From Planctomycetota bacterium (GTDB lineage Bacteria > Planctomycetota > Planctomycetia > Planctomycetales > Planctomycetaceae): a DNA stretch of 34,420 bases. The position numbers and the translations under genes were made by a program. Position 1 is the first letter of the stretch, and each line of letters begins with the position of its first letter. The stretch lies in assembly GCA_003388505.1 (NCBI GenBank), contig QQVO01000017.1:1-34420 (forward strand), written 5' to 3'. Shown here piece after piece: positions 25,608 to 33,637 of this stretch. The notes beneath the pieces were generated by a model that was given only the letters and a program-made list of their open reading frames with translations, was not told the DNA's origin and ran no database searches.

Positions 25608-27200
25608 ATGCAAAAAACGTTCGTTCTCCTGGCCGCTTGCGTCGCACTAGGAATTTGCGGGCTCAGCCTGCAAACAGTGCAGTCTCAGCCCCCGCGCCCG
25701 GTCACTCCTCCCAACGCTGAGGGAGTCGTCTATTTCGACGCCAACCACAACGGCGTCTTTGACGGCGACGACGAACCTCTCCCCGGTATCCGAGTCTCCA
25801 ACGGCAGGCAGATCGTCACAACCGACGCCGACGGCCGTTACACCCTCCCTATCGACGGCGACACGATCCTCTTCGTCATCAAGCCGCGCGGCTGGCGAAC
25901 CCCCCTCAGCGACGACATGCTCCCCCGCTTCTATTACATCCATAAACCGAACGGCTCTCCCGACGCCAAATACAGCGGCGTTGAACCGACCGGCCCGCTC
26001 CCCGAATCGGTCGACTTCCCCCTCTATCCCCAAAAAGAGCCGGACCAGTTCCACGCCCTGCTCTTCGGCGACCCCCAGCCGCGCAACCAGAAGGAAGTCG
26101 ATTACGTCGCCCACGATGTCGTCGAAGACCTCATCGGAACCGACGCCTCATTCGGCGTCACGCTGGGAGACATCGCTTTCGACAATCTCGACACCTTCCA
26201 GCCTCAGAACCGCGCCATCGCGCTCTTGGGCATTCCCTGGTACAACGTGCTCGGCAACCACGACATCAACTTCGACGCCCAAACCCGCCGGCATGCGAAC
26301 GAAACCTTTGAACGCGTCTTCGGACCGTCGTACTATTCGTTCGATTACGGCCCGGTGCACTTCCTCGTCCTCGACGACATCGAATGGATCTACGACGAAA
26401 ACACCGGGAAAGGACGCTACCAGGGCGGCTTCGGCCCTGAGCAACTCGAGTTCATCCGCACCGATCTGCAGCAGATTCCCGAAGACCAGCTTGTCGTCTT
26501 GTTCATGCACATCCCGCTCACCGGCGTGGAAGATCGCCACGGGCTCTACCGTCTCATCGAACAGAGGCCGTTCTGCATGTCGGTCTCGGCCCACGCCCAC
26601 GTCCACGAGCATCGCTTCATCACCCACGAGGACGGCTGGGAAGGCCCCCAGCCCCATCACCACGTCATCAACGTCACCGTCTCCGGAAGCTGGTGGAGCG
26701 GCGCGCCCGATGAACGGGGCATCCCCCACACGCTGATGGCCGACGGCGCTCCCAACGGCTACTCGATTATCTCCTTCGACGGACACGACTACTCGCTCGA
26801 ATTCCGGGCCGCCGGCCGCCCCGACGACTACCAGATGCACATCGTCGCCCCGGAAGTCGTCTCCGCAGCCGACGCCGAGTCGACCGTCGTCTGGGTCAAC
26901 GTCTTCAACGGCTCCTCCCGCTCAAGAGTCGAGATGCGACTCGGCAGCGGTGAGTGGATCACGATGGAACACACCCGCGACATCGACCCCAACTATCGGG
27001 CCGTGACCGAGCGGGAGGCGCAACTGCTCGAGGCGCAACCCGGCGCGTTCCTCAAGCTCACCGATCCCAAAGAGTCGTCCCATCTCTGGAAAGCGCACCT
27101 CCCCGCCTCGCCCGATCCCGGAACCTATCGCCTCCACGTCCGCACCACCGACATGTTCGGCCGCACCCACGAAGACGCCCGCGTCATCCGCATCGAGTAA
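25608..27200 (+). CDS. Secreted calcineurin-like metallophosphoesterase with SdrD-B-like N-terminus
   Basis: The 530-residue protein has a signal peptide (residues 1-27), an N-terminal domain with a calcium-loop-like motif (DANHNGVFDGDDEPLPG) and a strand pair TTDADGRYTLP as in SdrD-B/MetallophosN modules. The catalytic domain follows, with D155 in GDPQ, GDIAFDN, N217-H218 in GNHD, MHIPL and HVHEH supplying metal ligands. A C-terminal MetallophosC-type domain (from about 395) ends the protein. Such enzymes hydrolyse phosphomono- or diesters outside the cytoplasm with two metal ions; the substrate is unknown. The ATG is 17 bases after bioA, so co-transcription is likely. The EF-hand-like loop suggests calcium-supported folding (inference). 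Confidence 0.92.
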   Translation: MQKTFVLLAACVALGICGLSLQTVQSQPPRPVTPPNAEGVVYFDANHNGVFDGDDEPLPGIRVSNGRQIVTTDADGRYTLPIDGDTILFVIKPRGWRTPLSDDMLPRFYYIHKPNGSPDAKYSGVEPTGPLPESVDFPLYPQKEPDQFHALLFGDPQPRNQKEVDYVAHDVVEDLIGTDASFGVTLGDIAFDNLDTFQPQNRAIALLGIPWYNVLGNHDINFDAQTRRHANETFERVFGPSYYSFDYGPVHFLVLDDIEWIYDENTGKGRYQGGFGPEQLEFIRTDLQQIPEDQLVVLFMHIPLTGVEDRHGLYRLIEQRPFCMSVSAHAHVHEHRFITHEDGWEGPQPHHHVINVTVSGSWWSGAPDERGIPHTLMADGAPNGYSIISFDGHDYSLEFRAAGRPDDYQMHIVAPEVVSAADAESTVVWVNVFNGSSRSRVEMRLGSGEWITMEHTRDIDPNYRAVTEREAQLLEAQPGAFLKLTDPKESSHLWKAHLPASPDPGTYRLHVRTTDMFGRTHEDARVIRIE

Positions 27201-27278
27201 CCCACCACGCCCCTCGTCCATAACCCGTACACCGGCCCTCCAAGGCCAGTGCGTCCCAGTCTTCCGCCGCCGCACTGC

Positions 27279-27438
27279 CCCGGATTATTCGTAGCGCACG
27301 CTGCCAGCGTGCGTCACCGTTGACTTGGCGTCGGCGTGTAATGCGTTCGAAAATCGCGGCGCTTTAGGCAACTTCTCGATAACCTGCTGTTTGGCAAACA
27401 CTGATAGTGAACCGGGCTCTCGTCATGAATAATCCGGG
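27279..27438. repeat. Palindromic element with 12-bp terminal inverted repeats
   Basis: CCCGGATTATTC at 27279-27290 and GAATAATCCGGG at 27427-27438 are perfect reverse complements enclosing 136 bases. Inside, CGCACGCT (27295-27302) and AGCGTGCG (27306-27313) form a tight hairpin. It sits between convergent genes and has no ORF. This has the form of a small non-autonomous or REP-like element, and the hairpin could also serve as terminator for the phosphoesterase transcript. Confidence 0.55.
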
Positions 27439-27454
27439 CTGAACAACACACGTC

Positions 27455-27628
27455 CTACGAGGGGGGATCTTCGTCTTCTGCTTCGAGGCGGGTTTCCTCG
27501 AGGGCCTGGAGCCGTTCGAGCAGGTGGGTGATGTCAGAGACGCCGCGGACGGCGACATACAGCGTGACCACCGCGTACCAGGCGATGCAGGCGGTCGTCA
27601 ACGCCAGCCAGAACCAGTGAGTGGTCAT
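27455..27628 (-). CDS. 57-residue single-pass membrane protein paired with the symporter
   Basis: The product starts with an aromatic membrane helix (WFWLALTTACIAWYAVVTLY, about residues 5-28), then a short amphipathic segment with SDITHLLERLQALEE, which could form a coiled coil, and an acidic tail. Its ATG overlaps the symporter stop as ATGA, so it is probably translated by the ribosomes finishing the symporter. Small membrane partners are known for some SSS transporters, and I infer that role here. It has no recognised domain. A longer frame open to 28423 covers symporter sequence out of frame and is a shadow. Confidence rests on the overlap, the helix and the clean stop. Confidence 0.7.
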   Translation of the reverse strand: MTTHWFWLALTTACIAWYAVVTLYVAVRGVSDITHLLERLQALEETRLEAEDEDPPS

Positions 27629-29130
27629 ACGGTCGCTCCTTCGGCTGCGGCCGGCTTGAGGAGCGAACCGGCCACCATGGCGAGTGCGGCGGCCAGATAG
27701 GCCGCGAGCCCCGAGTAGTAGGGGCCGATTTGCCTGGCGATGGCTTCGGTCACGGGAAGTTGTTCCATGACGAGGAACCCCAATGGGAATACGGCGCCCG
27801 TGATGATCGCGGCCGCAGCCCCCCAGTTGTTGGCGCGCTTCCAGTAGCAACAGGCGATGAGCAGCGTCGACATGCTCGCAAGATAGATCGTCCCGGTGAC
27901 TCCCAGGTAGGTCCACAAGTCGCCCTTGAGCGGATACCACAGGCCGAATCCAAGCAGGAACAGGCCGATGCCCGCGACAATCATGCGGTTCCACAAGAGC
28001 CCGCGTCGGGCGGACCACTTGCGGCTGCCGAAGGGAGCGAGAATGTCGTTGTAGATCACGCTGCCCCAGGTGAGCATATACGACGAATCGGTGGACATGT
28101 CGGCGGCGATCATCGCCGCCACGAGCAGGCCGGTCAGCCCGATCGGCACGAACGTGCCGAGAAACAGCGGCATGGCGAACAGCGACACGTCGTTTTGCGT
28201 CTCGGGATCGAGTTGTGCATAGTCGCCCGCTGTCAGGACGGTCAGCGCGGCGATGCCCCACACGCAAGGGACGAGAAACCGGCAGACGAAGAAAAACGCC
28301 GTGCGCGTGTAGACCTGCCTGCCGGTCTGCGTGTCTTTCGCCGAGAGGACGCGGGCAATGGTGGTCTGCCAGGTGAGAGCGGCGGCGGCCTGCAGACAGA
28401 GTTGAAACGCCACGTACTCCCATCCGAGTTCTTCGTGCAGAAACGGATTGAAGCCGCCGGCCCCGTGATGCGTCTCCACGGTCTCGACCAGCCGGGTCCA
28501 GCCGATGTCTTTGAAGATCAGCAGCGTAACGGCGAGCAGGCCGCCGCTCATGATGATGAACTGCAGGAAATCGGTGACGAGGACGGAGAGCATGCCTCCC
28601 AGGATGGTGTAGACCGCGACGGCGAGCAGCAGCACGGTCATGACCAGTTCCAGGTAGGTCGGATTGAATCCGGCGACGAGGACGAGAAACTCGCCCCCCA
28701 TCCGCAGGAAGACGCCCATGTTGAGCAGTCCACCGAGAACAATGACGACGCCCGCCGCCCAGCGGACGCGGGGCCCGAAACGTTTCTCGAAGAGTTCGGG
28801 GATGGTCAATGCGCCGGAATCACGCAGCGGTTTGACGCAAAAACCGGTCCAGCCGATGAGGAACATCACCAGCCCCTGCAGAACTCCCGGAGTCGCGCCG
28901 GCGAACCCGTACTTGTAGCCCAGCTGGGCCGTGTACATCCCGGTGACGATGCCGAACTCCGTGGCGGCGAGGGAGGCAATGCCGAGATAGAGCTTCATCT
29001 CCCGTCCCGCGACGATGAAATCTTCCACGCTCCCCACATAGCGTCGCATGGCGAGCCCGGCGGCCATGGTGATCAACAGGTAAACGCCGACGATGGAACC
29101 GTCGATCGGAAGGGAGAAGTGCGTCGGCAT
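27625..29130 (-). CDS. Sodium:solute symporter family protein
   Basis: The 501-residue protein has about 13 hydrophobic segments and belongs to the SSS family, which couples solute uptake to the sodium gradient. Family-like features are GREMKLYLGIASLAATEFG near the first helices, PELFEKRFGP and AAMIAADMSTDSSYMLTWGS, which includes the Ser/Thr-rich stretch of helix 8 that ligands Na2 in this family. The substrate cannot be read from sequence. The frame extends upstream to 29241, but the extension does not resemble transporter sequence, so MPTHFSLPIDG at 29130 is preferred; it has no clear ribosome binding site. A mini-protein gene overlaps the 3' end. The upstream neighbour is divergent. Confidence 0.92.
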   Translation of the reverse strand: MPTHFSLPIDGSIVGVYLLITMAAGLAMRRYVGSVEDFIVAGREMKLYLGIASLAATEFGIVTGMYTAQLGYKYGFAGATPGVLQGLVMFLIGWTGFCVKPLRDSGALTIPELFEKRFGPRVRWAAGVVIVLGGLLNMGVFLRMGGEFLVLVAGFNPTYLELVMTVLLLAVAVYTILGGMLSVLVTDFLQFIIMSGGLLAVTLLIFKDIGWTRLVETVETHHGAGGFNPFLHEELGWEYVAFQLCLQAAAALTWQTTIARVLSAKDTQTGRQVYTRTAFFFVCRFLVPCVWGIAALTVLTAGDYAQLDPETQNDVSLFAMPLFLGTFVPIGLTGLLVAAMIAADMSTDSSYMLTWGSVIYNDILAPFGSRKWSARRGLLWNRMIVAGIGLFLLGFGLWYPLKGDLWTYLGVTGTIYLASMSTLLIACCYWKRANNWGAAAAIITGAVFPLGFLVMEQLPVTEAIARQIGPYYSGLAAYLAAALAMVAGSLLKPAAAEGATV

Positions 29131-29515
29131 GGAGAGTCGCGGGACGGGTGAACAGATCGAAGCCTGTGAAAGGGCGCTATGGTTCCTCAATCCATACTCT
29201 TCGGGTCGTGCGGCTTCGCGGCCCAGGCAACCCGAAGACAAAGCCCTGACGGGGCACTATGGCACGTTGGGCTGACTGAATCCAGCCGGGCGGATGTTCT
29301 GCGCAGCGCGATCGGATTTTTCAAACCGGGCAAGCCGTGACACAGGTCCACCCGGAATGAAACAACCGGTCGCCCTGTCCTGAGCCCGGCGGCAGGTCAT
29401 TGACCCGACCGTCTGAACCGTGGACAATCAAACGTTCATCGACGCAGATCGACCAGTTCACCGGCGAAGCCTCGGAGTCACACAGTTGCGACCAGCCTGC
29501 GAGTCGAAAGTTCGA
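29131..29515. other. Divergent intergenic region between symporter and lipoprotein genes
   Basis: These 385 bases contain a possible plus-strand promoter at 29400-29428 and a 9-base inverted repeat, TCTTCGGGT at 29198-29206 with ACCCGAAGA at 29230-29238, near the symporter start. I found no minus-strand promoter good enough to call. The remaining sequence has no supported ORF. Confidence 0.45.
29400..29428 (+). promoter_or_regulatory. Candidate sigma-70-type promoter for the lipoprotein gene
   Basis: TTGACC at 29400-29405 and GACAAT at 29423-29428 are separated by 17 bases. They match the -35 box at 5 of 6 and the -10 box at 4 of 6 positions. A transcript would start near 29435, about 80 bases before the lipoprotein ATG. 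The downstream isomerase may be read from it as well. Confidence 0.4.
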
Positions 29516-30346
29516 ATGAAAACCGCGCAGCGCCTGTGCGCGGTCTGCTGTCTGCTTGTCCTCTCGGCGTCCGGGTGCGGACTCGCCACCTACGAACAGC
29601 GGCTCAGCGAAGCCGACGAATACTTCGGCTACCTCAACAAACTCGATGCGCACCTGGCCGACAGCCCCTGGGTCGCAGACAACGGTTACGGGATCGAGAT
29701 GCGCGTTCCACGCGGCTTCGCCCTCGATACGCAACAACTGCCGCAGCCTGAGGGAGTGGAAGACGCCGAACCGGTTATCGTTCCGACTCCGCCGACCTAT
29801 CTCGGCGTCCAGGACATGGAAGGGCTGATCGCCGCCTGGACTGCGTCGCTGCCGACGGCCGGCGGGGGCGCCGCGGATGCCTATCTGTACGTGCTGGGCA
29901 ACCACGAACGGTTTCTGATTCGGGCGGCGAACGATGGCGAAGGCGCCGATCCGGCGGAATTCCTCAACGACCTCGACTTTCAGCTTCAGGAACTGTTCCA
30001 GGTGACGTTGCCTGAAGGAGAGTCGGACGATGCGGGCGCCGACAACGTCCGGTATCTGGAGTCGATCCCCCGAGTCGAAAAGTACGCCGTTCCCAAGGAG
30101 TTTCGCGGCGTCTCGTTTCTTCCCGCACCGGAGAGTTCGGCCGGTTCGCTCGGCATGCGCGCTCACCTCTTTACTCACGAGTCCGGTCCCGTGCAGGTCG
30201 CCTTCCTTCTGATCTACCCGGCGAACGTGTCGACCGATCCGGTGGAAAGCCTGACGCTGGCGCTGGAGACACTCTCCGTCTCCGACGAACCGCCGCAACT
30301 TCAACGGCCCGAAGATCCCGAAACCGGGCCCGACCTCAACTTCTGA
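29516..30346 (+). CDS. Putative lipoprotein, unknown function
   Basis: The 276-residue protein opens with a lipoprotein signal (MKTAQRLCAVCCLLVLSASG) and a lipobox ending in ASGC, so it is probably lipidated at Cys21. The mature part shows no membrane helix. It contains VADNGYGIEMRVPRGF, a Pro/Asp-rich tail and several paired acidic segments. I recognise no domain. The frame is open from 29420, but the signal sequence begins at ATG 29516. It lies 25 bases before the isomerase gene on the same strand, so the two probably form a transcript. The ribosome binding site is weak. Confidence 0.75.
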   Translation: MKTAQRLCAVCCLLVLSASGCGLATYEQRLSEADEYFGYLNKLDAHLADSPWVADNGYGIEMRVPRGFALDTQQLPQPEGVEDAEPVIVPTPPTYLGVQDMEGLIAAWTASLPTAGGGAADAYLYVLGNHERFLIRAANDGEGADPAEFLNDLDFQLQELFQVTLPEGESDDAGADNVRYLESIPRVEKYAVPKEFRGVSFLPAPESSAGSLGMRAHLFTHESGPVQVAFLLIYPANVSTDPVESLTLALETLSVSDEPPQLQRPEDPETGPDLNF

Positions 30347-30371
30347 AATCAACCGCTGCGCCAACTCTCCT

Positions 30372-31319
30372 ATGCAGCTCGCACTCTACGGCTCGATCGC
30401 GTGGCGGCACCCGTTCGGTTTCGCCCAGGTCATCGACTGGGCGGAGGAGTTCGGCTGGAACCTCGTCGATGCACGGGGCATGGCGCTCGACATCCCGGGC
30501 AGCCCGAAGAAAAAGCTGACCGCGTTCGGCTACGACATGCTCGGACCGCGCCAGATCCGCCGATCGGCCCGGTCGGAATTGCGCAAACGCATCGAAGACG
30601 CAGGCCTCTCGCTGCTGTGCATTTACTGCTCGGCGCCCGTGAACCTGCCGGGCGCGGTCGGGGAGGAGTCTCGAAAACTCTTTGGCGAGTTTCTCGAACT
30701 GGCAGCCGATCTTGGCGCCGCGTGGGTCCGTGCAATCAATAACTCGACCGACGATTGCCAGGGCGGCGAGATGTCCCCCGATCAGGCATTCAACGAAACC
30801 GTCGCGGGACTGAAAATCGTGGGAGAGCGCGCCGCGGAACTCGGTGTGGGTGTCATGCTCGAGAACAACGAGAACACCACGACCTCCAATGCGCAGGCCT
30901 TGATGCAAATGCAGGATGAGATCGGCCCGGTCTGCCGCACCGGCATCGCCTTCGATCCGGTCAACGCATTTTTCCAGGGACACGATCCGATTCCCGAACT
31001 CGATGCGCTGGAGGGCCGGATCACTGTCCTGCATCTTAAGAACGTCCGTCGGCATGATTCAGAGAGCTTTCAGTACATGCCGCGCGGCCAGTACAGCTAT
31101 GAGTGGACATCGCTGGCGGACGGCGATATGAACTGGGGCGATCTCCTACGCCGCGCCGCGGCCGGCGGATTCGACGGACCGTTGACGTTCGAGTATGTCA
31201 ATCCGTTCAAAGGTATGCCGACCGGATACTGGGATTGCCTGCGCGAACCTGACGAGGCGGCGCGTGAGGAGGCGGACTATCTCCGCGGCCTCCTCAGCGA
31301 GACGGCAGCCGCTCTCTGA
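30372..31319 (+). CDS. Xylose-isomerase-like TIM-barrel sugar isomerase/epimerase
   Basis: The 315-residue protein has the AP-endonuclease-2/xylose-isomerase-like barrel. Strand-end residues expected to bind a divalent metal are the Glu in GVMLENNEN, the Asp in GIAFDPVNAF, the His in TVLHLKNVR and the Glu in PLTFEYVNPF. Members isomerise or epimerise sugars and inositols; the substrate here is not identifiable. It has no signal peptide and should be cytoplasmic. The gene starts 25 bases after the lipoprotein gene. It is a normal length for the family, and a full set of metal-ligand candidates is present. Confidence 0.88.
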   Translation: MQLALYGSIAWRHPFGFAQVIDWAEEFGWNLVDARGMALDIPGSPKKKLTAFGYDMLGPRQIRRSARSELRKRIEDAGLSLLCIYCSAPVNLPGAVGEESRKLFGEFLELAADLGAAWVRAINNSTDDCQGGEMSPDQAFNETVAGLKIVGERAAELGVGVMLENNENTTTSNAQALMQMQDEIGPVCRTGIAFDPVNAFFQGHDPIPELDALEGRITVLHLKNVRRHDSESFQYMPRGQYSYEWTSLADGDMNWGDLLRRAAAGGFDGPLTFEYVNPFKGMPTGYWDCLREPDEAAREEADYLRGLLSETAAAL

Positions 31320-31399
31320 GCGCAAACCGACGTTCCTCCGTCCGCCGCAGGGCGATCTCACTCTACAACGCTTCATTTCGAGAAGAATTTGAAAGACCA

Positions 31400-31942
31400 G
31401 TGACGCGTATCTTTCTGACGCTGACGATCATCGGCAACACGGCGCTGCTGGGAGCCTTTTGGCTCGGCTGGCAGATCGAGGACAGCCGATCAATGGCCGC
31501 CGCAGCGCAACAGCAGGTGACCTGGCACTTCTTCGTCGCGCTCGGCGCGGCACTGCTGGCGCTGCTCGTCCATGCCGTGGCGCTCACCTATTTCATGGGA
31601 ACCGGCCGCTGGCTCGAGGAGACCAGCGAAGCCTATGATCTCGGCCCGGAACCGCGACGCGAGAACATCCGTCTCAAGTATCGTGCGCTGCCCGGGATGA
31701 TCCTCTGCATCCTGCTCCTCGTCGCGACCGTCGCACTCGGCGCCGCAGCCGATCCCGCTTCGTACATCCAGTTCAAGTCCGCAGTCGTCATTCACTTCTC
31801 GCTCGCCCTGGCGACGGTCGTCGGGAATCTCCTCGCAAGCTGGATGGAGCACACCGCCATCGCAAGCAACGGGCGACTGGTCGAGGAGGTGCTGACGCGC
31901 GTCTCCCAGATCCGCCGCGACCGCGGCCTCGACCCGGCCTGA
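31400..31942 (+). CDS. Four-helix membrane protein with paired histidines
   Basis: The 180-residue protein has four predicted membrane helices: about residues 4-24, 42-66, 99-117 and 126-148. His43 and His58 lie in helix 2 and His132 and His151 in and just after helix 4. Helices 2 and 4 run the same way, so the histidines could pair, as heme ligands do in two-heme b-type cytochromes. This is inference; no family name is recognised. The short loop YFMGTGRWLEE after helix 2 looks conserved in type. The start is a GTG at 31400 with only a weak GAAAG before it. The gene follows the isomerase by 80 bases and ends 63 bases before tRNA-Val. Confidence 0.72.
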   Translation: MTRIFLTLTIIGNTALLGAFWLGWQIEDSRSMAAAAQQQVTWHFFVALGAALLALLVHAVALTYFMGTGRWLEETSEAYDLGPEPRRENIRLKYRALPGMILCILLLVATVALGAAADPASYIQFKSAVVIHFSLALATVVGNLLASWMEHTAIASNGRLVEEVLTRVSQIRRDRGLDPA

Positions 31943-32005
31943 GCCCCGCCCCCCTCCGGCTTGCCTCCGTCTCCCGAACGGATTACAACGGGGTCATCCA
32001 ACACC

Positions 32006-32079
32006 GGGCGTTTGGCGCAGTTGGCTAGCGCGCTTCCTTCACACGGAAGAGGTCACAGGTTCAAGTCCTGTAACGCCCA
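32006..32079 (+). tRNA. tRNA-Val (anticodon CAC)
   Basis: A complete cloverleaf can be drawn. The acceptor stem is GGGCGTT (32006-32012) with AACGCCC (32072-32078), and the discriminator base is A32079. The D arm is GCGC/GCGC, the anticodon stem is CTTCC/GGAAG with loop TTCACAC (anticodon CAC at 32040-32042), and the T arm is ACAGG/CCTGT with loop TTCAAGT. No CCA is encoded. The integrase gene overlaps its 3' half on the other strand. Confidence 0.97.
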
Positions 32080-33349
32080 TCGGGGACGTTCGCACTGTTT
32101 CGTACGTTCTCGCATCACCCCGCTTTTTGCGGGGTTTTCTGCTTTCGGCGGTTTCCCGCTCTCGCTCTGAGTCGCACGGAATCGCACCATCGTGCAGCGC
32201 ATGTGCAGCGCGCTGCACTCCCGCAGCCCGTCTGAAGTGCTCGTCAGTGACCTGCAGGTAGTGCCGTCTGGCGATCTGCGGCGAGTTTCCGATCCACGTG
32301 CATACGACGTGCTCCGGGAATTCATCCGCCAGTTCCGTCTCCCGACTCGCACGAAGGTTGTGAAACAGCTTCGGCCATGGCGTGATACCGGCACGGTTCA
32401 GGTAGCGCAGAAAGGCCGTCCGCATGTTCGTAGACCGATGGCGGTAACGCGTGATGACGTGAACGGCTCCCTCTTCCGCCTCGTCCCAGGCGGCCTGCAG
32501 GAAAGGTCGCAGATCGGCGAACAGCGGAATCACCCGCGTTCCCTTCCCTTCGTGATGTTCGGTTTTCGGACTGTGGATCGTGATCGCCTCGGATTCCCAA
32601 TTCACGTCCTGCCAGGTCAGCTGCAGAGTTTCGGACGGGCACCTCAGACCACCGAACCGGCTGAGTGCGAACAGCAGCTTCCACTGCGTGTCAGGGAGGG
32701 CCCTCAGGACGTCGTCCGCCAGGTCGCGGGAGATGAAGAACTCGCGGGCCTTGTTGCCGCCGGTTGTTGTTGGCAGTTCCTCAAACGGGTTTTCGGTGAT
32801 TAGACGGCGTTTTCGGGCCTTCTCGAAAAACTGCTGAGCAATCGAACACGTTTTGCGGATCGTATTCTCCGCCATCTTTCCTTGCCGCCCTTTGCACCCC
32901 TTAAGGTAGATACGAAAGTCCTCGGCGTCGGCCTGCGTGATCGAATCCAACGCCCGATCGGCGCCGAAGTGAGCCAGCAGGTGCGACTCGGCGCGGCGGT
33001 ACATTTTCACGGGCTCGGCCTTCACATCCGAGCGACCGTCGATGTAGTGCTTGACGAACGCGCCGAGCTTTTCGGGAATCTCTTCATTCCGCGACGCCAC
33101 GACGCCGGCCGACACGAGTTTGCGGAACAGCCATTTGTCCTGTTCGGGCAATTCGGCAAGCCAGAAGGCCAATGCACGATCCAACCGCTCACCGGAGATC
33201 TGTGAGGCGATGATCGTCTCGATTCGATCGGCGACTTTCTCAGCCGCCTTGACCGGCCACTTGCCGAGAGAGAGCGACCTGCGCTCGCCGGCCCGGTTGT
33301 AGAATTGCACGATGGTCCGGCCGGACCGGGTTTGATGCACGCTGGCCAT
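32039..33349 (-). CDS. Tyrosine recombinase/integrase of an integrated element
   Basis: The 436-residue protein has a SAM-like core-binding domain (about residues 90-190) and a catalytic domain. The active-site set is R236 in GGLRCPSE, K262 in the SPKTEHH hairpin, H330 and R333 in FHNLRASRE, and nucleophile Y364 in ARRHYLQV. The usual GHS box reads GNS. The start at ATG 33349 has AAGGA 5-9 bases upstream and is preferred over an ATG at 33421. The C-terminus runs through the tRNA terminator and the tRNA 3' half on the opposite strand, ending with MGVTGLEPVTSSV; the stop TGA (32041-32039) is inside the anticodon loop. The last 13 codons are therefore antisense to the tRNA, a known pattern for tRNA-targeting integrases. 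It probably excises and inserts the element. Confidence 0.93.
   Translation of the reverse strand: MASVHQTRSGRTIVQFYNRAGERRSLSLGKWPVKAAEKVADRIETIIASQISGERLDRALAFWLAELPEQDKWLFRKLVSAGVVASRNEEIPEKLGAFVKHYIDGRSDVKAEPVKMYRRAESHLLAHFGADRALDSITQADAEDFRIYLKGCKGRQGKMAENTIRKTCSIAQQFFEKARKRRLITENPFEELPTTTGGNKAREFFISRDLADDVLRALPDTQWKLLFALSRFGGLRCPSETLQLTWQDVNWESEAITIHSPKTEHHEGKGTRVIPLFADLRPFLQAAWDEAEEGAVHVITRYRHRSTNMRTAFLRYLNRAGITPWPKLFHNLRASRETELADEFPEHVVCTWIGNSPQIARRHYLQVTDEHFRRAAGVQRAAHALHDGAIPCDSERERETAESRKPRKKRGDARTYETVRTSPMGVTGLEPVTSSV
32040..32080. other. Probable attachment site (tRNA 3' half at element end)
   Basis: The tRNA 3' half, from the anticodon loop to the discriminator base, abuts the integrase gene, as in elements that integrate into tRNA genes and rebuild the 3' end. 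The exact core cannot be fixed without the other end, which lies outside the window. The position is inferred from the overlap of the integrase frame with the tRNA. Confidence 0.5.
32117..32138 (+). terminator. Intrinsic terminator downstream of tRNA-Val
   Basis: CCCCGC at 32118-32123, a TTTTT loop and GCGGGG at 32129-32134 are followed by TTTT (32135-32138). This is a compact Rho-independent terminator 38 bases after the tRNA. It lies within the C-terminal coding part of the integrase on the opposite strand. Confidence 0.8.
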
Positions 33350-33433
33350 GTTGTCCTTTCTCACACACACCGGCCAGGCCCGCCGTAGGGTGTGAGTCCT
33401 GCGACGAAACCCGACCGGCAAAGGTGGCTACGA

Positions 33434-33637
33434 TCATGCCCGCTCCACGGCCGGCTGTCGAGTGACCTGCGAATCAATCCACCGCTGAAGATCGGTGACT
33501 CGATAGCGGACGCTCTTCCCGATCGGAACGTACGGCATCGCACCGTCCTTGCGGAGTTGCCAGAGCTTGCGGGGGCTGATGCTGAGCATCTTCGCAGCTT
33601 CGGATTCAGTCAGAAGTAATTGCTGGTTGTCGCTCAT
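33434..33637 (-). CDS. Excisionase/AlpA-like helix-turn-helix protein
   Basis: The 67-residue protein is one MerR-type winged helix as in excisionase-family proteins: LLLTESEAAKMLSISPRKLW, then RKDGAMPYVPIGKSVRYRVTDLQRWI. These proteins bind att-flanking DNA and bias the integrase toward excision, or regulate element genes. It lies 84 bases upstream of the integrase on the same strand, the usual place for such a gene. The ATG has only a weak ribosome binding site (GTGAGTA), and its first 32 bases overlap the 3' end of the next gene upstream, so coupling is likely. Confidence 0.88.
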   Translation of the reverse strand: MSDNQQLLLTESEAAKMLSISPRKLWQLRKDGAMPYVPIGKSVRYRVTDLQRWIDSQVTRQPAVERA

